A DNA stretch of 27,076 nt from a virus, in the IMG/VR virus record IMGVR_UViG_3300033149_005665, positions 1-27,076 of that record. One strand, written 5' to 3'. Of this stretch, positions 23,338 to 27,076 are shown piece by piece (within the stretch, counting starts at the first letter, position 1; every line of letters starts with the position of its first letter). The notes beneath the pieces are model-generated. The model had not been told where the DNA came from. It made no database searches and was given only the letters and a program-made list of their open reading frames with translations. The translations under genes and the position numbers were made by a program.

Positions 23338-23350
23338 GGATTTACATTCA

Positions 23351-23536
23351 TCAATTTGACGTCCACACTTCCTCTGGATCTAATTTTTTTGACGCGACCA
23401 AATAAGCATCTATGCTTGAAAGTAATGCGGCGGATGCTCCCGATTTTTTCAATCGCTCTCTAATCTTCACCGCTTCTTCCTTAGACACATCCCTAAAAAG
23501 AATATCGATTAACGCAAACTCTAAAAAATCATTCAT
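23351..23536 (-). CDS. Unknown small helical protein (61 residues)
   Basis: I place the start at ATG 23536, eight bases behind GGAGG; the frame could open five codons earlier. The sequence (FLEFALIDILF, SKEEAVKIRERLKKSGA, AALLSSIDAYLVASKKLD) predicts three short helices and no cysteines. It overlaps the preceding Cys-rich gene by 8 bases. No family recognised. A 50-base gap with the SSB leader follows. Confidence 0.6.
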   Translation of the reverse strand: MNDFLEFALIDILFRDVSKEEAVKIRERLKKSGASAALLSSIDAYLVASKKLDPEEVWTSN

Positions 23537-23702
23537 CTTCCACCTCCACAACCCGCATTAATTCTCTAAAATTCTCATCCATCATTGGACAGTTTTCGTC
23601 AAACTCTTCGAGTTTTACAACCCTAGTCAAATGAAAAAACTCGCAAATACCTTCCTCATCATCCAAAGGCTGACAATGTTCGCAATCCCTGCACTTCTTC
23701 AT
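23529..23702 (-). CDS. Cys-rich microprotein (57 residues)
   Basis: The ATG at 23702 shares a base with the stop of the endonuclease gene (TAATG), and the frame ends in TGA at 23529. The N-terminus has CRDCEHC (4-10), followed by C20 and C38, an arrangement for one zinc ion: CxxCxxC, GICEFF, NCPMM. This pattern recalls small bacterial 'CxxC-H-C...C-CP' proteins. Strongly acidic overall. Its coupled position suggests it is expressed with the repair genes, but no function can be named. Confidence 0.7.
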   Translation of the reverse strand: MKKCRDCEHCQPLDDEEGICEFFHLTRVVKLEEFDENCPMMDENFRELMRVVEVEDE

Positions 23703-24514
23703 TACTCCTCCTTTAAAATCCCAATCATTCTAATCGCATCGAAAAAAGGATGAGGCGTTTCGCAAATAAGCGTCACGTCCAGATCTCTTCTTTTCAACTC
23801 CTTAGCTAACGGCTCGAAAAACGAATCCTCGAACGCAACGTGCCGCCTTTCGCCCGCCTTAGTAAACTCGATGCCTGAAAAATGACAATGCAACTTACCA
23901 CCTGACACCCCCTCAACCTTATCCAGAACCTCTGAAAAATCTATCTTGCCCAAATTCCTCGCATATATATGAGCGAAATCGACACAAAACCCAATACCCA
24001 GATCCTCCGCTAGCCGAACCAAACTTTCCACACTACCCCACTGCGCCAGTCTGCCAGCCGTTTCTGGTGCAAGTTTTATCCCATTCCACCCTTTACCGTT
24101 TATCTCTTCCAAAACTCGCAACAGCGATGCTCTCACGACCTCATAGACAACATTTTCATCTCTGCCATGATTGAAAGCTGGATGGAAAACGACATATTCC
24201 GCTCCTAACCTATGCGCCATTGCGCACGATTGAACCAATCGCCGAATGGATGCTTCGATTTTACTTTCTGTTAAAGACGCGAAATTTATCCAAAAAGGAG
24301 CATGAACACTAACCTTAATCCCCATATCTTCTGCCGCTTCGCCAATTATTTCCGCTTTCTGCTCGGACATTTTTATGCCATACACAAACTCAATCTCCAC
24401 CGCTTCGATTCCTACATCTGCCAACACCCCAAGAGCGACCGTATCAGGAAGCGACGCGCCTGCCTGTGTCTTAACGGCGGGAAGTCCGGCTACGCCCACT
24501 CTAATTTTTCCCAT
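23702..24514 (-). CDS. Endonuclease IV-like AP endonuclease (xylose-isomerase TIM barrel), archaeal-type
   Basis: 270 residues of the AP endonuclease 2/Nfo superfamily, which cuts at abasic sites in base excision repair. Metal ligands line up with Nfo: H71 (SVHAPFWINFAS), H111 (VVFHPAF), E151 (LAPETAGR), D179 and H182 (VDFAHIYAR), H209/H211 (LHCHFSGIE), H225 (ERRHV) and E252 (CETPHP). The Asp of Nfo's 'DRH' is not conserved (ERRH). The wording VEIEFVYGIKMS, HAPFWINFAS and GERRH is closest to what I know from archaeal and thermophile relatives. Overlaps the preceding gene by 14 bases; ATG with GGAGG upstream. Confidence 0.85.
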   Translation of the reverse strand: MGKIRVGVAGLPAVKTQAGASLPDTVALGVLADVGIEAVEIEFVYGIKMSEQKAEIIGEAAEDMGIKVSVHAPFWINFASLTESKIEASIRRLVQSCAMAHRLGAEYVVFHPAFNHGRDENVVYEVVRASLLRVLEEINGKGWNGIKLAPETAGRLAQWGSVESLVRLAEDLGIGFCVDFAHIYARNLGKIDFSEVLDKVEGVSGGKLHCHFSGIEFTKAGERRHVAFEDSFFEPLAKELKRRDLDVTLICETPHPFFDAIRMIGILKEE

Positions 24515-24914
24515 CTTCCTCCATCCTCTGCTGCAACTCCTGCTGTTTCGCCCCGATTAAAATTTGAAGCTGATTAATTTTCTGTTTAACTTCGGATAAC
24601 CGAGCGGCGGCCAACTCCTGATCCACAAACTGCGCCAACGTATTTAGAAACCCAAAAAACTCTCTCATTTTTTCACCTCGACATCTTTTAATTGTCATTC
24701 CTTCGAAATTTTCACGACGAACTGCAGACCCTAAACGCCGAGAAGAGCTGCCTGAATCCCCAAAGAGAAATTTTGAGCTGGCCAACCTCTTGTCCAGCGT
24801 CTCATACTTTGATTGAAGATTTCGAACATCCTGATTAATTCGTCCTACTATTATTCCCAGAACAAGAAACAACACGAACGTAATAAACCAGCTAACGGAC
24901 AACGCTTCATTCAT
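24501..24914 (-). CDS. Small membrane/coiled-coil protein with a possible internal start
   Basis: From ATG 24914 there are 137 residues: one membrane segment (WFITFVLFLVLGIIVGRI, 9-26), a short coiled coil, a low-complexity basic stretch (SGSSSRRLGSAVRR), then a helical second half (LNTLAQFVDQELAAARL) ending in Gln-rich coiled coil. A Met codon at 24668, with AGGTG upstream and a copy of the 28-bp motif 18 bases before it, could start a shorter 55-residue cytosolic product. The ATG at 24914 overlaps the previous stop by 8 bases with an AAGGA site. No family recognised. Confidence 0.6.
   Translation of the reverse strand: MNEALSVSWFITFVLFLVLGIIVGRINQDVRNLQSKYETLDKRLASSKFLFGDSGSSSRRLGSAVRRENFEGMTIKRCRGEKMREFFGFLNTLAQFVDQELAAARLSEVKQKINQLQILIGAKQQELQQRMEEDGKN
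24688..24715 (-). promoter_or_regulatory. Conserved 28-bp motif, copy 1 (inside a gene)
   Basis: Minus strand: GTGAAAATTT, eight bases, TGACAATTAA. It lies within the frame of the 137-residue protein, but 18 bases ahead of an in-frame ATG with its own AGGTG site, the same geometry as copy 2 relative to its gene. This suggests that it marks a real start of transcription or translation. Confidence 0.55.
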
Positions 24915-25059
24915 CTGACTTTTCCTTTTGAAGAAGTCGAATGGCCTCGTGTAACTCTTTCGTGATCTCATTAAAACCTGGCTCATGACCAGAAACGGCG
25001 GACAATAACTCAAGTTCAATTATCTTTGCTCTTAAAATTTCTATTGCTCGCTCGAACAT
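24907..25059 (-). CDS. Small helical protein (50 residues)
   Basis: ATG 25059 has AAGGAATAAG upstream and overlaps the preceding HTH gene by 19 bases; the frame ends in TGA at 24907, 8 bases into the next gene. The protein (ERAIEILRAKIIELELLS, ITKELHEAIRLLQKEK) should be two helices, perhaps dimeric. No family recognised. Support comes from start site and junctions rather than similarity. Confidence 0.6.
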   Translation of the reverse strand: MFERAIEILRAKIIELELLSAVSGHEPGFNEITKELHEAIRLLQKEKSDE

Positions 25060-25226
25060 TTCTTATTCCTTCCCCGCAAACCCTTCTCTCTCATATACAC
25101 CTTCCACACCCCATTAGTTGACATTCTAAACCTTCGAGCTATATCAGAAAACGTCAACCCATATTCATCACGCAACTCAACTATCTTCTTATTTCTATAC
25201 CGAGTAAAACCCTTATTGGCCTTCAT
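25041..25226 (-). CDS. Small helix-turn-helix protein (61 residues)
   Basis: The ATG at 25226, six bases behind GGAGG, gives 61 residues; the frame could open 11 codons earlier. The core LTFSDIARRFRMSTNGVWKV is a clear HTH (turn at FRM), preceded by a basic helix (YRNKKIVELRDEYG) and followed by a Lys/Arg tail. It resembles the homeodomain-like HTH of resolvases or MarR-like microproteins and, in layout, the 59-residue HTH protein at 5571-5750. Overlaps the preceding gene by 14 bases. Probably a regulator of the early region; target unknown. Confidence 0.7.
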   Translation of the reverse strand: MKANKGFTRYRNKKIVELRDEYGLTFSDIARRFRMSTNGVWKVYMREKGLRGRNKKCSSEQ

Positions 25227-25416
25227 CTTCTTCCTCCGAATACCAGCTGTCCACAACACTAACCAAAAAGCCTTTCAAATCTTCGATGTTCGAACACAGC
25301 CGACCCTGAGGTGGTGAGGGAGGAGAAAAAGCCTCGACTCTAACGAAAAGCCCATTATCGGCCAATTGAATTTGAACTCCCAAATCAAGTGGACCATAAA
25401 ACTTTTTAGTCTCCAT
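25213..25416 (-). CDS. Unknown small protein (67 residues)
   Basis: The sequence starts YGPLDLGVQIQLADNGLFV, which looks like two beta strands, then a Pro-rich loop (FSPPSPPQG) and an acidic end (YSEEEDEGQ). No cysteine cluster or known motif. ATG with AGAGGG about eight bases upstream, 11 bases inside the preceding gene, and a 14-base overlap with the HTH gene. These junctions, not similarity, support it. Confidence 0.55.
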   Translation of the reverse strand: METKKFYGPLDLGVQIQLADNGLFVRVEAFSPPSPPQGRLCSNIEDLKGFLVSVVDSWYSEEEDEGQ

Positions 25417-25558
25417 CGCTGACCCTCTCTATCATTATACATTGCGTTTTCTTATAATGTGGCTCGAACTTCCGATGAAGCCGCCTGATCTCGATGAAAA
25501 AAAAGGTCAAAAGAAGCCCCACCAAAACCCAAAAACATAACCAAGACCGATTTCTCAT
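25406..25558 (-). CDS. Single-pass small membrane protein (50 residues)
   Basis: ATG 25558 is preceded by AAGGAG with seven-base spacing, one of the best sites of the window. Residues 5-22 (SWLCFWVLVGLLLTFFF) are one membrane segment, followed by a basic, probably cytosolic stretch (EIRRLHRKFEPHYKK). The 3' end contains a CATTATA/TATAATG inverted repeat, likely chance. Small early membrane proteins of phages often interfere with host functions or block superinfection; nothing specific can be said here. Confidence 0.65.
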   Translation of the reverse strand: MRNRSWLCFWVLVGLLLTFFFIEIRRLHRKFEPHYKKTQCIMIERVSDGD

Positions 25559-25585
25559 TTTTTCTCTCCTTTTTATTTTCTTGCA

Positions 25586-26272
25586 TTATAAATCGTTCCT
25601 CTCTATAGATATCCCTAAGTGATTATCTGAACTGCAATTATTTTTACTATGTTCTTCAGCCACCTTCCCTTTGCTGTCGTAATAACCGATACATATCGTG
25701 TCATGTATAAAAGGCCACGACGGAAAAGGAATATGAAGAGTATTCGCATCTTCCTCTATACGAAAATTATCAAAAAATTCATGCGGAGCGCAACATCCAT
25801 CCTCTAATTCGCCAATATAAATTATGGTCTTTGTCCACCTCTCGCAAATTTCACAAATTTCCTGGTCATTATAGGGTGGCCAGGAAATGAGTAAAATATC
25901 TCTATCATGATATTTCTCAACGGCCTGAATACCCCCTAATTTTTCTATTGGAAAAACGAGTTTCGCCTCTTTATGCTGAGCCGCCTCCCACGCTCCACTA
26001 TCTGTAGCGACTATGTCACAACCATGAATAGTTAACGCCTTTGCCAACCATCCTGCCCCAGCCATAACCTCAAGAACTCTTCTACTGCCTATCCAATCTA
26101 CAAGAAACTTCGTCCAGTGCAAATCTACAATCGCCCACATGCCTTTTGTTATACATTCACGGCGAGCTTCGAAAATCTCGGTATCATAATAACGTGATGG
26201 AGGAATACATAGAGGAAAAGAAGGAACTTCTCCTCGATCAACAAACTTTAAAAATTCTTTAATAATAATCAT
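25586..26272 (-). CDS. Rossmann-fold protein resembling SAM-dependent methyltransferases
   Basis: The 228 residues show a methyltransferase-like start: RRVLEVMAGAGWLAKAL (64-80, motif I with E/G-A-G), CDIVATDS (84-91, motif II acidic end), then DILLISWPPYN (124-134) in the motif IV position and TIIYIGELEDGCCAPHEFF. The 'SWPPY...yiGE...C' pattern recalls a family of orphan methyltransferase-like proteins in phages and fungi. The motif IV is not NPPY or DPPY, so a base methylase is doubtful. ATG with GGAGTGGAGAAG upstream; 27-base gap to the preceding gene. Function unknown. Confidence 0.65.
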   Translation of the reverse strand: MIIIKEFLKFVDRGEVPSFPLCIPPSRYYDTEIFEARRECITKGMWAIVDLHWTKFLVDWIGSRRVLEVMAGAGWLAKALTIHGCDIVATDSGAWEAAQHKEAKLVFPIEKLGGIQAVEKYHDRDILLISWPPYNDQEICEICERWTKTIIYIGELEDGCCAPHEFFDNFRIEEDANTLHIPFPSWPFIHDTICIGYYDSKGKVAEEHSKNNCSSDNHLGISIERNDL

Positions 26273-26299
26273 TCTTCTCCACTCCTAATTGACTCTTTT

Positions 26300-26932
26300 C
26301 TAGTTGCCACTCCTTATGAAGTCCTTGTATTCTTCGTCCATATAGGAGACGACCGCTTCCACCTCACGCCCAAGAGTGACCGCTCTAATAGTGGTAAGTA
26401 GGCTATGGAAAACTGTCTCTCGAACGTCATTCTTAAGTATAAACTTATACTCCTTGGTGGCTTCCTGAAAAATATAGCCGACACCAAGCTCATCTAAGGA
26501 TTGTTGAATTTTCTCTTTTACTTCGAATACTTCGGACCTGGAAACATCGTCACTATGAGGAATAAGAGAGATTGAAATATCTTTTCTTACTTTTTCTTTT
26601 TTCCGTTTCTGGTGCTTCTCTGGTAAAAGACTCTTCAAAAACTCCAGCTCCCTTTGAGCAAGCTCTTTACATTTGGAACACCTAACCACAAATCCTTCTT
26701 CTTCTGTTGTATAAAGATGATAGCTTTGATGATTTCGCCATTCAATATATGGAGTCCCTCCACAACCATGCTCTCCGGTCTTGATATAAACAGGACAATC
26801 AACGCATTCATCTTCCGCAAACATTTCACATAATGCACAGTTCTCGCCTCCTCTATCCTCTCCTTCTCCACTAACTACCTTTTCCCATTTTTTAATTGAT
26901 TCCTTTAAAGCCTTTAATGTTTTTTTATTCAT
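26300..26932 (-). CDS. Phage protein with an N-terminal four-Cys module
   Basis: I set the start at ATG 26932 (AAGAGGACG upstream); an ATGA overlap six codons earlier is the alternative. The first 110 residues follow a pattern I have seen in many phage genomes: LKESIKKWEKVVSGE, then NCALCEMF, CVDCPVYI, GCGGTPYIEW and, later, ELEFLKSLLPEK. The cysteines should bind zinc. The second half (SISLIPHSDDVSR, LDELGVGYIFQEATKEYKFI) is unrelated to that module and unknown. This may be a fusion. No function is known to me. Confidence 0.7.
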   Translation of the reverse strand: MNKKTLKALKESIKKWEKVVSGEGEDRGGENCALCEMFAEDECVDCPVYIKTGEHGCGGTPYIEWRNHQSYHLYTTEEEGFVVRCSKCKELAQRELEFLKSLLPEKHQKRKKEKVRKDISISLIPHSDDVSRSEVFEVKEKIQQSLDELGVGYIFQEATKEYKFILKNDVRETVFHSLLTTIRAVTLGREVEAVVSYMDEEYKDFIRSGN

Positions 26933-26946
26933 TTTTCGTCCTCTTA

Positions 26947-27076
26947 TCATGAATTAGAAGAGCCATCAGGATTTAAAGCACCAATGGCCTGAGAAGTGAT
27001 AACGAAAGCCTCGCCTCGTCGCACCTTCTTTCTCGCTTCCTCAAGCGATAAGAGACCCATCATCACTCCGCTGTAC
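26947..27076 (-). CDS. 3' end of a gene cut by the window edge, or a 38-residue protein
   Basis: A frame open from the edge ends with TGA at 26947. It contains LLSLEEARKKVRRGEAFVIT and ends in SSNS. ATG codons at 27061-27063 and 27058-27060 lie close behind GGAG, so a small stand-alone gene is possible. Nothing recognised. Confidence 0.4.
   Translation of the reverse strand, partial: YSGVMMGLLSLEEARKKVRRGEAFVITSQAIGALNPDGSSNS

Noticed and set aside
25425-25465. CATTATA/TATAATG inverted repeat as promoter or operator
   Set aside because: It lies inside a small coding gene, no well-spaced -35 was found, and a 7-bp AT-rich repeat is likely by chance.
25586-26272. DNA adenine or cytosine methylase
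   Set aside because: The motif at the catalytic position is SWPPYN, not N/D/SPPY in the normal context or a PC motif, so a base methylase is not supported beyond the general fold.

Overview
The window is a stretch of a tailed-virus (Caudoviricetes) genome. Every gene I support lies on the minus strand, so transcription runs from high to low coordinates. Genes are packed as coupled overlaps (ATGA, TAATG, or longer) with good Shine-Dalgarno sequences, and no interval over about 150 bases lacks a gene. The portal resembles T4 gp20, and the replication block contains gp32-, gp46- and gp47-like proteins, so a myovirus-like particle is the best guess. The host cannot be assigned. The AP-endonuclease-like protein resembles archaeal and thermophile relatives, but the RecA is of bacterial/phage type. 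I recognised no tRNA, rRNA, CRISPR array, IS element or attachment site.

In transcription order: (1) 27076-24500 holds small accessory genes: Cys-rich proteins, a methyltransferase-fold protein, two small membrane proteins and an HTH microprotein. (2) 24514-17513 is a DNA repair and recombination block: AP endonuclease-like TIM barrel, gp32-like SSB, RecA, RuvC-like resolvase, Mre11/SbcD, Rad50/SbcC and a ParB-like protein. (3) 17471-12915 has two small unknown genes followed by a complete ubiquitin-like set: Ubl (16374-16607), E2-like (14946-16370), E1/ThiF (14285-14968) and a JAB/JAMM isopeptidase with a long Cys-rich tail (12915-14282). (4) 12767-5246 is packaging: small terminase, zinc-ribbon microproteins, two paralogous ParB/Srx proteins, a B12-binding-type radical SAM protein, the large terminase, small helpers and a divergent QueD/PTPS-fold protein. 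(5) 5202-1 is head assembly: portal, a coiled-coil membrane protein, two modules typical of prohead-protease regions, a MuF protein fused to a zinc metallopeptidase, a Cys-rich microprotein and a spanin-like partial gene.

The main discovery candidate is the four-gene Ubl-E2-E1-JAB cassette between the recombination and packaging modules. All key catalytic residues are visible. Its Ubl ends in Ala-Gly with no tail to remove, and its JAB carries duplicated cysteine modules. A 28-bp two-part motif occurs three times in identical layout just upstream of start codons, including the Ubl gene, and suggests dedicated regulation. A promoter and a hairpin mark the downstream border of the cassette. Other unusual points are the ParB-ParB-radical SAM-terminase string, the QueD-fold protein that has lost its catalytic Cys, and the metallopeptidase-armed MuF protein.

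All family assignments come from reading motifs by eye; no database search was run.
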